Of a DNA stretch of 47,162 nt, positions 7,433 to 16,482 are shown in pieces. Below the pieces are notes generated by a model. It saw only the letters and a program-made list of their open reading frames with translations. It was not told where the DNA came from and ran no database searches. The stretch covers positions 1 to 47,162 of the forward strand of contig DATKMK010000005.1 of NCBI GenBank assembly GCA_035541895.1, in the 5' to 3' direction. Source of the DNA: DATKMK01 sp035541895. Lineage in GTDB: Bacteria > Desulfobacterota > Binatia > HRBIN30 > JACQVA1. Position numbers and translations under genes: made by a program. Numbering within the stretch: position 1 is the stretch's first letter; every line of letters begins with the position of its first letter.

Positions 7433-10420
7433 ATGAACCAGCCATCGATCGATTTGACCGCGATTCGCCAACGCCTCGCGCACCGTCGCGGCCGTCAGTA
7501 CTGGCGGAGCCTGGAAGAACTCGCGGAGAGCGAGGAATTTCGCGCGTTCCTGGATCACGAATTTCCGCGGCAAGCGGCGCCGCTGCACGACGGCGTCGAC
7601 CGGCGTCAGTTCCTGCAATTGATGGGCGCTTCGCTCGCGCTCGCCGGCTTGAGCGCCTGCACGCGCCAGCCGACCGAGTACGTCGTCCCGTACGTCAAGC
7701 CGCCGACCGACGTGACACCGGGCGAGCCGCTCTTCTTCGCCACGGCGTTGCCGCACGGCGGCATCGGCACCGGCGTGCTGGTTGAGAGCCACATGGGGCG
7801 GCCGACCAAGGTCGAGGGCAACCCCGATCACCCGGCGAGCCTCGGCGCCACCGACGCGTTCGCGCAAGCGGCGGTGCTGACGCTGTACGATCCCGATCGC
7901 TCGCAAGTCATCACCAGCGCGGGGGAGATTCGTCCGTGGGGCGCGTTCCTCGATGCGCTCAAGCGCGCGCTCGAAGCCCAGCGCGAGCGCGGCGGCGCAG
8001 GAATCCGGCTGCTCACGGAAACCGTGACCTCGCCGACGCTGGCGGCGCAAATCCGCAGCCTGTTGGCCGCGTTCCCACAAGCGAAGTGGCATCAATGGGA
8101 GCCGGTCAACCACGATACCGCTCGCGCCGGCGCCCGGCTGGCGTTCGGCGAGCCGGTCGACGCCGTCTACCGTTTCGATCAAGCCGATGTGATTCTGTCG
8201 CTCGACGCGGACTTTCTCGCCTGCGGTCCCGGCCATCTGCGCTACGTCCGCGAGTTCACCCGCAAGCGGCGAGTGCAGGGTGAGCATGCCGCGATGAATC
8301 GGCTCTACGTCGTCGAGCCGACACCGTCCACGACCGGCGCCAAAGCCGATCATCGATTGCCGCTGCGCGCGGGCGAAATCGACGACTTCGCCCGCGCGAT
8401 CGCGGCCGGACTCGGCGTATCCGTGCAACCACCCGCAAGCCTCGGCAGGCACGCACAGTGGCTCGCCGCGGTCGTGCGCGATCTGCAAGCGCACCGCGGC
8501 ACCAGTCTCGTGCTGGCCGGCGCTCATCTGTCGCCGACCGCACACGCGCTCGTGCATGCGATCAACCACGCACTCGGCAATGTCGGCAAGACCCTGGTCT
8601 ACACCGAGCCGGTCGAGGCCGAGCCGATCGATCAAGCGGAATCGCTGCGGACACTGGTGACCGACATGGCGGCCGGTGCGGTCAACCTGCTGGTCATCCT
8701 CGGCGCCAATCCCGCGTACAACGCCGCTGCGGACGTACCGTTCGCCGAGTCCCTGGCAAAGGTGGGGATGCGCGTGCACGTCGGCCTCTACGACGACGAA
8801 ACCGCGCAGCTCTGTCATTGGCACATTCCCGAGGCGCACGCGCTCGAATCGTGGAGCGACATCCGCGCATTCGACGGCACGGCGACGATCGTTCAGCCGT
8901 TGATCGCGCCGCTGTACGAGGGCAGCAAATCGTTTCACGAGATCCTCGCCGCGTTCTCCGATCGACCCGATCGTTCCGGCTACGATCTCGTGCGCGATCA
9001 CTGGAAGTCGGTGCATGGCGACGCCGACTTCGAGCGCGTCTGGCGCAAGGCGTTGCACGACGGCGTCATTCCGAACACCGCGGCGGCCCCCAAATCCGTC
9101 ACACTCAACACCGACTGGCTGTCCGCGGTCGCCAAACTCCCGGCTCCGGATGCGCGGCTGGAAATCGTCTTCCGGCCCGATCCGACGATCGGCGACGGCC
9201 GCTTCGCGAACAACGGGTGGCTGCAAGAACTCGCCAAGCCGATCACCAAGCTGGTGTGGGACAACGCCGCCCTGATCTGTCCGGCGACGGCGGAGCGTTT
9301 GGGCCTCGCCAACGAGGACGTGATCGAGTTGCGCTACAACGGGCGCGCGGTCCGCGCGCCGATCTGGATCACGCCGGGCCAGGCGGCGGACAGCGTCACC
9401 GTCCATCTCGGCTACGGCCGCAGCCGCAGCGGCAATCTCGGCACCGGCATCGGCTTCAACGGCTACAGCATTCGGACCGCCGCATCGCCGTGGCTCGGCG
9501 CCGGCGCAGAGATCGGCAAGACCGGCGAACGCTACGCGCTCGCCAGCACGCAACACCATCACAGCATGGAAGGCCGCCACCTCGTCCGCAGCGCATCGCT
9601 CGCGGAGTACCGGCGGCATCCCGAGTTCGCGCGCGAACTGGAAGAGGCGCCGCCGCCCGACATGTCGATGTACCCGCCGCACCACTACGACGGCTACGCG
9701 TGGGGCATGGCGATCGATCTCAACGCCTGCATCGGGTGCAACGCCTGCGTGATCGCGTGTCAGTCGGAGAACAACATTCCGGTTGTCGGCAAGGATCAGG
9801 TCGCGCGCGGCCGCGAGATGCATTGGATCCGCGTCGACCGCTACTTCGAAGGCGATCTCGACAACCCGCGCACGCACCACCAACCGGTGCCGTGCATGCA
9901 CTGCGAGGACGCACCCTGCGAGGTGGTGTGCCCGGTCAACGCCACGGTCCACAGCGCCGAAGGCTTGAACGAGATGGTGTACAACCGTTGCGTCGGCACC
10001 AAGTACTGCTCGAACAACTGCCCGTACAAGGTCCGACGCTTCAACTTCTACCTGTACACCAATCAGCAGGTCGAAAGTCTGAAGCTGCTGGCCAATCCCG
10101 ACGTCACCGTGCGTACGCGCGGCGTCATGGAGAAGTGCAGCTATTGCGTGCAGCGCATCGACTACGCGCGCATTCGCGCCAAACGCGAAGATCGGACGGT
10201 CCGCGACGGCGAGATCGTCACCGCGTGCCAGCAGGTGTGTCCGGCGGAGGCGATCGTGTTCGGCGACATCAACAACGCCGACAGTCGTGTGGCGCAACTC
10301 AAGGCGGAGCCGCGCAACTACGGCTTGCTGTCGAGTCTCGGGACGCGCCCGCGGACGAGCTACTTGGCTTCCGTGCGCAATCCCAATCCGGACCTGAGCG
10401 AATCGGAGGGCACGGCATGA
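7433..10420 (+). CDS. actB: Alternative complex III subunit ActB (molybdopterin-oxidoreductase-like plus Fe-S domains, fused)
   Basis: A 995-residue fusion of the B1 and B2 domains. An N-terminal extension is followed by a Tat-like signal with Arg57-Arg58 (VDRRQFLQLMGASLALAG) and Cys76, then a molybdopterin-oxidoreductase-like domain of about 650 residues, which in this family lacks the Mo cofactor. The C-terminal third is a NrfC/PsrB-like ferredoxin part with four cysteine clusters: CIGCNACVIAC, CMHCEDAPCEVVC, CVGTKYCSNNC and CSYCVQRI with CQQVCPAEA. These bind the three [4Fe-4S] and one [3Fe-4S] centres that link quinol oxidation in ActC to the haems of ActA. The stop overlaps the actC start. 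Confidence 0.9.
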   Translation: MNQPSIDLTAIRQRLAHRRGRQYWRSLEELAESEEFRAFLDHEFPRQAAPLHDGVDRRQFLQLMGASLALAGLSACTRQPTEYVVPYVKPPTDVTPGEPLFFATALPHGGIGTGVLVESHMGRPTKVEGNPDHPASLGATDAFAQAAVLTLYDPDRSQVITSAGEIRPWGAFLDALKRALEAQRERGGAGIRLLTETVTSPTLAAQIRSLLAAFPQAKWHQWEPVNHDTARAGARLAFGEPVDAVYRFDQADVILSLDADFLACGPGHLRYVREFTRKRRVQGEHAAMNRLYVVEPTPSTTGAKADHRLPLRAGEIDDFARAIAAGLGVSVQPPASLGRHAQWLAAVVRDLQAHRGTSLVLAGAHLSPTAHALVHAINHALGNVGKTLVYTEPVEAEPIDQAESLRTLVTDMAAGAVNLLVILGANPAYNAAADVPFAESLAKVGMRVHVGLYDDETAQLCHWHIPEAHALESWSDIRAFDGTATIVQPLIAPLYEGSKSFHEILAAFSDRPDRSGYDLVRDHWKSVHGDADFERVWRKALHDGVIPNTAAAPKSVTLNTDWLSAVAKLPAPDARLEIVFRPDPTIGDGRFANNGWLQELAKPITKLVWDNAALICPATAERLGLANEDVIELRYNGRAVRAPIWITPGQAADSVTVHLGYGRSRSGNLGTGIGFNGYSIRTAASPWLGAGAEIGKTGERYALASTQHHHSMEGRHLVRSASLAEYRRHPEFARELEEAPPPDMSMYPPHHYDGYAWGMAIDLNACIGCNACVIACQSENNIPVVGKDQVARGREMHWIRVDRYFEGDLDNPRTHHQPVPCMHCEDAPCEVVCPVNATVHSAEGLNEMVYNRCVGTKYCSNNCPYKVRRFNFYLYTNQQVESLKLLANPDVTVRTRGVMEKCSYCVQRIDYARIRAKREDRTVRDGEIVTACQQVCPAEAIVFGDINNADSRVAQLKAEPRNYGLLSSLGTRPRTSYLASVRNPNPDLSESEGTA

Positions 10421-11790
10421 GCGAGTCGTCGCAGACCCATCGCGTGCTGCCGCCGGTCATCAAGCCCGGTCACACGTTTCAATCGGTCACCGACAAGATC
10501 AGCGCGGTCGTCCTCACTCGCACGCCGATCGGTTGGTTCATCGGCTTCGGCATCTCGTTCAGCTTGCTCATGCTGTTTTTGGTCGCGGTAACCTACTTGG
10601 TCACCAAAGGCATCGGCATTTGGGGGGTCAACATCCCGGTCGGGTGGGGATTCGACATCGTCAACTTCGTCTGGTGGATCGGCATCGGTCACGCCGGCAC
10701 GCTGATCTCGGCGATCCTGCTGTTGCTGCGGCAAGAGTGGCGCACGTCGATCAACCGATTCGCCGAAGCGATGACGTTGTTCGCGGTCGCGTGCGCCGGC
10801 ATGTTCCCCATCCTCCACCTCGGCCGGCCGTGGCTGTTCTACTGGCTGTTCCCGTATCCCAACACGATGGGCGTCTGGCCGAACTTCCGCAGTCCGTTGA
10901 TGTGGGACGTGTTTGCGGTGTCCACGTACGCCACCGTGTCGCTGATGTTCTGGTTCGTCGGGTTGATTCCCGACTTGGCGACGCTGCGCGATCGCTCGCC
11001 CAGCCGCATCGGTCGCGCGATCTACGGCATCCTCGCGATGGGCTGGCGCGGCTCGGCCAGCCACTGGCATCGATACGAGACCGCGTATTTGCTGCTCGCG
11101 GGTCTGTCGACGCCGCTGGTGGTCTCGGTGCACACGATTGTGAGCTTCGACTTTTCGGTCGGCGTGATTCCGGGATGGCACGCGACGATCTTCCCGCCCT
11201 ACTTCGTCGCCGGCGCGATCTACGCGGGCTTCGCGATGGTGATGACGCTGGCGATTCCGCTGCGCAAGTTTTACGGTCTGGAAGACTTCGTCACCATGCG
11301 CCACCTCGACAACATGGCGCGGGTGATGCTCGCCACCGGATTGGTCGTCGCCTACGGCTACATGATGGAGGCGTTCACCGCCTGGTACAGCGGAAGTCCC
11401 TACGAAGAGTACATGATCCTCAATCGTTTCCACGGGCCGTACGCGCCGATGTATTGGGCGCTGATATTCTGCAACGTGTTCACGCCGCAGTTCCTGTGGT
11501 TCGCGCGTGTCCGCTCCAACATCGCCGCGCTGTTCGCGATCTCGATGGTGGTGAACGTCGGCATGTGGTTGGAGCGCTACATCATCATCGTCACCAGCTT
11601 GCACCGCGACTTTCTGCCGTCGTCGTGGGGCATGTACAGCGGGACGATCTGGGATTGGAGCACGTTCATCGGCACGATGGGGTTGTTCCTCACGCTCTTG
11701 TTTCTCTTCATCCGCTTCTTGCCGATGATCTCGATCTTCGAGATGCGCACGCTGCTGCCGGAAGCCGAGGTTAAGGAAGATCTCGCATGA
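10417..11790 (+). CDS. actC: Alternative complex III, NrfD-like quinol-binding membrane subunit ActC
   Basis: A 457-residue polytopic protein of the NrfD/PsrC family with about ten transmembrane helices. Segments such as VWWIGIGHAGTLISAILLLL and WLFYWLFPYPNTMGVWPNFR are typical of ActC, which holds the quinol site and is proposed to take part in proton translocation. The ATG overlaps the actB stop (ATGA) and the gene's end overlaps the actD start in the same way, so translation is coupled. The N terminus keeps the usual soluble lead (about 40 residues) before the first helix. Confidence 0.9.
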   Translation: MSESSQTHRVLPPVIKPGHTFQSVTDKISAVVLTRTPIGWFIGFGISFSLLMLFLVAVTYLVTKGIGIWGVNIPVGWGFDIVNFVWWIGIGHAGTLISAILLLLRQEWRTSINRFAEAMTLFAVACAGMFPILHLGRPWLFYWLFPYPNTMGVWPNFRSPLMWDVFAVSTYATVSLMFWFVGLIPDLATLRDRSPSRIGRAIYGILAMGWRGSASHWHRYETAYLLLAGLSTPLVVSVHTIVSFDFSVGVIPGWHATIFPPYFVAGAIYAGFAMVMTLAIPLRKFYGLEDFVTMRHLDNMARVMLATGLVVAYGYMMEAFTAWYSGSPYEEYMILNRFHGPYAPMYWALIFCNVFTPQFLWFARVRSNIAALFAISMVVNVGMWLERYIIIVTSLHRDFLPSSWGMYSGTIWDWSTFIGTMGLFLTLLFLFIRFLPMISIFEMRTLLPEAEVKEDLA

Positions 11791-12326
11791 CGCGGCGGCC
11801 GCCGATTCACGGCCTGCTGGCCGAATTCAACGACCTCAACGAGGTCATCGCCGCGGTCAAGCACGCGCGCGAGGCCGGCTATCGCCACCTCGACGCCTAC
11901 ACGCCGTTTCCGGTCGAGGAGTTGGCCGAGGCGATGGGGATGCACCACAACCGCTTGCCGCTGATCGTGCTGCTCGGCGGCATCATCGGCGCGTGCGCGG
12001 GCTACGGTTTGCAGTATTGGACCGCCGCGATGGACTACCCGATCATCGTCGGCGGCCGGCCGTTCCACAGTTGGGTATCGTTCATCCCGATCACCTTTGA
12101 GTGCACGGTGTTGTTCGCCGCGCTGTCGGCCGTGCTGGGCATGCTCGCGCTCAACGGACTGCCGATGCCGTATCATCCGGTATTCAACGTGCCGCGCTTC
12201 GCGCTGGCGACGCGCGAGCGATTCTTTCTGTGTATCGAAGCGACCGATCCGCTGTTCGATCGCGACGGCACGCGCCGGTTCCTCGAACGCATGATCCCGC
12301 GCGCGATCAGCGAGGTGGAGCACTGA
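11787..12326 (+). CDS. actD: Alternative complex III subunit ActD (DUF3341)
   Basis: A 179-residue protein with a soluble N-terminal domain (LLAEFNDLNEVIAAVKHARE, then YRHLDAYTPFPVEEL), two transmembrane helices around residues 55-75 and 95-120, and a C-terminal soluble piece with RFFLCIEATDPLFD. This is the DUF3341 pattern of ActD, a structural subunit without cofactors. ATGA overlap with actC upstream and a single-base overlap with the actE start downstream. Confidence 0.88.
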   Translation: MTRRPPIHGLLAEFNDLNEVIAAVKHAREAGYRHLDAYTPFPVEELAEAMGMHHNRLPLIVLLGGIIGACAGYGLQYWTAAMDYPIIVGGRPFHSWVSFIPITFECTVLFAALSAVLGMLALNGLPMPYHPVFNVPRFALATRERFFLCIEATDPLFDRDGTRRFLERMIPRAISEVEH

Positions 12327-13024
12327 TGAGCGGCGGATATCGCATATCGCGGATCGCATATCGGCGGCGAGCCACGGATGCGGGCAGTCGGATGTCACGC
12401 GCGACGCATCGCCTCCGAGCGATACGCGATACGCCATATGCCATCTGCGTCGCCGTGCTGCTTCTGAGCAGCGCGGCGTGCCGGCAAGACATGCACGATC
12501 AGGCAAAGTACAAGCCGCTCAAGGCGAGCCCGTTCTTCGCCGACGGGCGCGGGTCGCGGCCGCTGGTCCCGAACACGGTGGCGCGCGGGCATCTCAACGA
12601 CGACGCGCTCTTGTACACCGGCAAGGTCGGGACCGCCTTCGCCACCGAATTTCCGGCGCCGGTGACTCAGGCGACGCTGGAACGCGGACAGCAACGCTAC
12701 AACATCTATTGCACGCCGTGCCACGATCGCGTCGGCACCGGCAACGGAATGATCGTGCAGCGCGGTTATCGCCGGCCGCCGTCGTTTCACATCGATCGGC
12801 TGCACGCCGCGCCGGTGGGCTATTTCTTCGACGTCATCACCAACGGCTTCGGCGTAATGCCGAGCTACGCGGCGCAGGTGCCGGTCCCCGATCGCTGGGC
12901 GATCATCGCATATCTGCGCGCCTTGCAACTCAGCCAGCACGCCACGCTCGCCGACGTGCCGCCGGCGGAGCAGCCGCGTCTCTCACAACCGGCACCAGCG
13001 GCCGCAGCGGCGGGGACTCGATGA
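12326..13024 (+). CDS. actE: Alternative complex III, monohaem cytochrome c lipoprotein ActE
   Basis: A cytochrome c subunit with one haem site, CTPCH at residues 129-133, and a candidate axial Met in FGVMPSYA. A lipobox LSSAAC gives acylated Cys52, so the mature protein is tethered at the periplasmic face. The leader is odd: residues 4-45 are encoded by two 7-base repeat arrays in opposite orientation (12335-12362 and 12419-12446). The start at 12326 overlaps the actD stop, as elsewhere in the operon; the internal ATG at 12392 would give a more normal signal peptide of 29 residues before Cys. The stop overlaps the actF start. Confidence 0.85.
   Translation: MSGGYRISRIAYRRRATDAGSRMSRATHRLRAIRDTPYAICVAVLLLSSAACRQDMHDQAKYKPLKASPFFADGRGSRPLVPNTVARGHLNDDALLYTGKVGTAFATEFPAPVTQATLERGQQRYNIYCTPCHDRVGTGNGMIVQRGYRRPPSFHIDRLHAAPVGYFFDVITNGFGVMPSYAAQVPVPDRWAIIAYLRALQLSQHATLADVPPAEQPRLSQPAPAAAAAGTR
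12335..12446 (+). repeat. Two inverted heptamer arrays inside the actE leader
   Basis: Left array 12335-12362: GGATATC, GCATATC, GCGGATC, GCATATC. Right array 12419-12446: GCGATAC, GCGATAC, GCCATAT, GCCATCT, which read on the other strand as repeats of the same TATCGC/TATGGC type. The two arrays flank about 56 bases and could fold back on each other. They remain in frame with actE. They resemble in period, but not in sequence, the array at 1751-1799. Confidence 0.65.
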
Positions 13025-14226
13025 GCACGCAGAAACCCACCGAACAGTCCTTCTCGCTCGGCGGCGATCACGGCCTGGTGCGACTGCAGCGCGCCGCGCT
13101 CGCGATCGGCGCGATCGGCCTCGTGCTCGCCGCGGTCGGCGCCGTGGTCAATCCCGAGCAGTTCTTCCGCTCCTACTTGATTGCGTTCCTGTTCTGGTTC
13201 GGGATCGCGCTCGGCAGCATGGCGATTCTGATGATTCATCACATCGCCGGCGGCGCTTGGGGCGCGGTGATTCGGCGGCTGCTCGAATGCGGCACGCGGA
13301 CGCTGCCGCTGCTGGTGCTGCTGTTCTTGCCGCTGCTCCTCGGCATCCGTGACCTCTACGAGTGGGCGCGGCCCGAAATCGTCGCGCACGACGAGATCCT
13401 GCAGCACAAGGCGTTGTACCTCAACGTGCCGTTCTTCATCGTGCGCGCGGCGATCTACTTCAGCGCATGGCTGCTGTTGGCGGGTTTCCTCAATCGCTGG
13501 TCGCTGGAGCAGGATCGCGCGCCGAGCCCGAGCGTCGCGCGCCGGCTCGAAAACCTCAGTCGCGGCGGCTTGCTGCTGCTGGCGCTCACCATGACCTTCG
13601 CCGCCATCGATTGGGCGATGTCGCTCGAACCGCACTGGTATTCGACGATCTACAGCATTCTCATCATGGGCGGTCAGGTGTTGACCGCCATGGCGTTCGT
13701 GATCCCGGTTGCCGCGTGGCTGGCGCAGGACCACGGCCCGCTCGCCGACATCATCTCGCCGGAGCAGTTCCACGATCTCGGCAAACTGCTGCTGGCGTTC
13801 GTGATGCTGTGGACCTACTTCTCGCTCTCACAGTTCTTGATCATCTGGTCGGCAAACCTGCCCGAAGAGATCCCCTGGTACCTGCACCGCATGCAAGGCG
13901 GCTGGCAGTTTATTGGAATCGGCTTGATGCTGTTTCACTTCGCGTTGCCGTTCCTCATTCTGCTGTCGCGCGACGTGAAGCGAAACCCGCGCGCGCTCGC
14001 GACCGTCGCCGTCGCCTTGATGGGCGTGCGTTTCATGGAGTTGTTCTGGCTGATCACGCCCGCCTTCGCACCGACCGGGTTCACGCTCCACTGGCTGGAC
14101 CCGGTGGCGTTGTTCGGCGTCGGCGGCCTCTGGTTCGCGTTCTTTGTATGGCAGCTCAAGAGCCGGCCGGTTGTGCCGATGCACGATCCGTCACTCCCTC
14201 TGCTGATCGCGTCGCATGAGGCGTAG
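13021..14226 (+). CDS. actF: Alternative complex III, membrane subunit ActF
   Basis: A 401-residue polytopic protein, the shorter NrfD-like paralogue of ActC that is usual at this place in the operon. About ten helices are visible, with the conserved stretches FWFGIALGSMAILMIHHIAG near residue 60, TFAAIDWAMSLEPHWYSTIY near 195 and the loop NLPEEIPWYLHRMQGGWQ near 280. It forms part of the membrane arm and is a proposed proton pathway subunit. ATGA overlap with actE. The following gene starts five bases after its stop. Confidence 0.88.
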   Translation: MSTQKPTEQSFSLGGDHGLVRLQRAALAIGAIGLVLAAVGAVVNPEQFFRSYLIAFLFWFGIALGSMAILMIHHIAGGAWGAVIRRLLECGTRTLPLLVLLFLPLLLGIRDLYEWARPEIVAHDEILQHKALYLNVPFFIVRAAIYFSAWLLLAGFLNRWSLEQDRAPSPSVARRLENLSRGGLLLLALTMTFAAIDWAMSLEPHWYSTIYSILIMGGQVLTAMAFVIPVAAWLAQDHGPLADIISPEQFHDLGKLLLAFVMLWTYFSLSQFLIIWSANLPEEIPWYLHRMQGGWQFIGIGLMLFHFALPFLILLSRDVKRNPRALATVAVALMGVRFMELFWLITPAFAPTGFTLHWLDPVALFGVGGLWFAFFVWQLKSRPVVPMHDPSLPLLIASHEA

Positions 14227-14230
14227 CGAG

Positions 14231-14647
14231 ATGGCCGACTCCCACTCCACCCACAGCGCCGGCGGCCACGAGCACCGCGATGTGACCTTTCGCCCGATCG
14301 TACTGAGCGCGATCGGCTTGGTCGTTCTCACCGTCCTCGTTTTCGTCGGCATGCGTCTGTTGTTCAACGTCTACGCGGCGCGCGAAGCGGAACTGAGCCC
14401 GCGACGCAATCCGCTCGCGATCAGTTACGGACGCGAATTTCCTCCCGAGCCGCGGCTGCAAACGGCGCCGATTCAGGACCTCCAGAAGCTGCACGCGTGG
14501 GAGAACGACACCCTCAGCACCTACGGCTGGGCCGACGAAAAGACCGGGGCTGTGCGAATTCCGATTGCGCGGGCGATGGAGCTGCTGCTTCAGCGAGGCG
14601 TGCCAACTCGCAGTGAGCCTTCCGCAGCTGCAGGAGCGAGCAAATGA
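14231..14647 (+). CDS. Small single-pass membrane protein of the ACIII-caa3 locus
   Basis: A 138-residue protein with a His-rich N terminus (SHSTHSAGGHEHRD), one transmembrane helix at about residues 20-45, and a periplasmic tail with PRLQTAPIQDLQKLHAWEND and YGWADEKTGAVRIPIARAME. This tail pattern recurs in small proteins encoded between alternative complex III and caa3 genes in other phyla (recollection, not a search). No cofactor motif is present. It could be an accessory or assembly subunit; the His-rich end might touch copper, which is speculation. ATG 14231 is chosen over 14216 because it lies after the actF stop behind GCGAG. The stop overlaps the sco start. Confidence 0.65.
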   Translation: MADSHSTHSAGGHEHRDVTFRPIVLSAIGLVVLTVLVFVGMRLLFNVYAAREAELSPRRNPLAISYGREFPPEPRLQTAPIQDLQKLHAWENDTLSTYGWADEKTGAVRIPIARAMELLLQRGVPTRSEPSAAAGASK

Positions 14648-15510
14648 GGGGGCGCGCTTTGATTCCGGCGGTGGCAGTCGCCCAGGTCTTTTTCAGCGGG
14701 GCTGCGCGGGCCGAGAACCCACGACCAGCCCCACTGCAGAACGTCAGCATCGAACAGCGCCTGAACGAACAGGTCCCGCTCGATCTGGTGTTCCGCGATG
14801 AAAACGGGCAGTCGGTGCAACTCGCGCAGTATTTCGGAAGGAAGCCGGTGATCTTGAGCCTCGTCTACTACGAGTGCCCGATGTTGTGCACGTTGGTGCT
14901 CAACGGCTTGACCGCCGCGCTCGACGTTCTGTCGTTCAACGTCGGCAAGGAGTTCGAGGTGGTGACCGTCAGTTTTAGCCCGACCGAGACTCCGGAGTTG
15001 GCGACAGCGAAGAAGCACACCTACTTGAAGCGCTACGGGCGCCCCGGCGCCGAGGCCGGATGGCATTTCCTTACCGGAGATCAACCAGCGATCGAAGCGC
15101 TGACGCGTGCAGTCGGCTTTCAGTACACCTACGATCCCGCGCTCAAGCAATACGCGCACGCCGCGGCGATCATGATCTTGACGCCGCAAGGTCGGATCTC
15201 GCGATACTTCTTCGGAGTCGAGTACGCACCGAAGGACGTGCGCCTCGGCCTGGTCGAGGCCTCGCAGAACCGCATCGGGTCGCTCGTCGATCAACTGTTG
15301 CTGTTCTGTTACCACTACGATCCGGTCGCCGGCCGCTACAGCGCCGTTGCCGTCAACATCATCCGCGCCGGCGGTGTGGTCACGGTGGTGGCGCTGGCGA
15401 GCTTCATGATCGTGATGTTTCGCCGCGATGCGCGGCGCAAGCGACGCCTCAGAGCCGTGCTCGGCCCCAACGCAGCCGAGTCACCCGTCACCAGCACGAG
15501 TCCCCACTAA
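14644..15510 (+). CDS. SCO1/SenC copper chaperone
   Basis: A 288-residue thioredoxin-fold protein with a signal sequence (residues 1-23), the copper motif C78-PML-C82 and the partner His172 in QYAHAAAIMIL, all three Cu ligands present. A C-terminal transmembrane helix (about 238-259) followed by arginines anchors it, an arrangement seen in Sco proteins of this type. It would load the CuA centre of CoxB, encoded directly downstream with a one-base overlap (TAATG). Overlap with the gene before it also shows coupling. Confidence 0.88.
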   Translation: MRGRALIPAVAVAQVFFSGAARAENPRPAPLQNVSIEQRLNEQVPLDLVFRDENGQSVQLAQYFGRKPVILSLVYYECPMLCTLVLNGLTAALDVLSFNVGKEFEVVTVSFSPTETPELATAKKHTYLKRYGRPGAEAGWHFLTGDQPAIEALTRAVGFQYTYDPALKQYAHAAAIMILTPQGRISRYFFGVEYAPKDVRLGLVEASQNRIGSLVDQLLLFCYHYDPVAGRYSAVAVNIIRAGGVVTVVALASFMIVMFRRDARRKRRLRAVLGPNAAESPVTSTSPH

Positions 15511-16478
15511 TGTTTCCCAAGTTGCCACTCTTTCCCGAAGAAGCCTCCACGCTTGCCGGCCGCGTCGACGCCTTGTACTTCTTCCTCGTCGGCGTCGCGG
15601 GATTCTTCGCCGTGTTGATCGCGCTGTTGGTGATCGTGTTCGCCGTTCGGTTCCGGCGTCGATCGGAGAGCGACGTGCCGCGGCCGATTCATGGGTCGCT
15701 CGCGCTCGAGCTGACATGGACCATCATTCCGTTCGCGCTGGCGATGGTGATGTTCTTCTGGGGCGCGCAGGTCTATTTGGCGATTGCTCGGCCGCCGGAC
15801 AACGCAGAACCGGTGTACGTGGTCGGCAAGCAGTGGATGTGGAAAATCCAGCACCTCGAAGGCCGGCGCGAAATCAACGAGCTGCACATCCCGGTCAACC
15901 GGCCGGTGAAACTGATCATGACCTCCGAGGACGTCATCCACAGCTTCTTCGTGCCCGCCTTTCGCGTGAAGCAGGACGTTTTGCCGAATCGCTACACGAC
16001 GTTGTGGTTCCAGGCCACGAAGACCGGCACCTATCATCTCTTTTGCGCCGAGTATTGCGGCACGGAACATTCCGGCATGATCGGTCACATCGTCGTGCAG
16101 GATCCCGCGGAGTACGAAGCGTGGCTCGGCGGTGCGTCGGTGACCGCGTCGCTCGCGACCGCGGGAGAAAATTTGTTTCAGCAACTCGGGTGCATCACTT
16201 GCCACCGCGGCGATACCGGCGCCCGCGGCCCGGCGTTGGACAAGCTCTGGGGCACCACCGTGTCGCTGCAAGGCGGCGGCACCGCGGTGGTCGACGAGGC
16301 CTACGTGCGCGAGTCGATTCTCAATCCGCAAGCCAAGATCGTCGCCGGTTTCCAACCGATCATGCCGACGTTCAAAGGGCTGGTGAACGAGGAAGGTCTG
16401 CTGCAGTTGATCGCGTACATTAAGACGTTGACCGAACAACCCGGCGAGGCCGGTGCACCTGCGGCGCCCAAAGGGTGA
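15510..16478 (+). CDS. coxB: Cytochrome caa3 oxidase subunit II with fused cytochrome c domain
   Basis: A 322-residue subunit II. Two N-terminal helices (residues 22-46 and 70-92) precede the cupredoxin domain, whose CuA ligands are seen as CAEYCGTEHSGM with Cys179, Glu181, Cys183, His187 and Met190. A cytochrome c domain with C228-IT-C-H232 is fused at the C terminus, which defines the caa3 type and removes the need for a soluble cytochrome c partner. It can therefore take electrons straight from alternative complex III. There is no lipobox. CoxA follows after four bases. Confidence 0.92.
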   Translation: MFPKLPLFPEEASTLAGRVDALYFFLVGVAGFFAVLIALLVIVFAVRFRRRSESDVPRPIHGSLALELTWTIIPFALAMVMFFWGAQVYLAIARPPDNAEPVYVVGKQWMWKIQHLEGRREINELHIPVNRPVKLIMTSEDVIHSFFVPAFRVKQDVLPNRYTTLWFQATKTGTYHLFCAEYCGTEHSGMIGHIVVQDPAEYEAWLGGASVTASLATAGENLFQQLGCITCHRGDTGARGPALDKLWGTTVSLQGGGTAVVDEAYVRESILNPQAKIVAGFQPIMPTFKGLVNEEGLLQLIAYIKTLTEQPGEAGAPAAPKG

Positions 16479-16482
16479 GATC

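Noticed and set aside
7388..10297. Minus-strand open frame of 969 codons antisense to actB
   Set aside because: It is rich in Arg, His and Val in the manner of a high-GC mirror frame, has no motif, and actB on the plus strand is beyond doubt.
8458..10416. Long upstream extension in frame with actC
   Set aside because: It lies inside actB in another frame and is arginine-rich nonsense; the coupled ATG at 10417 is the natural start.
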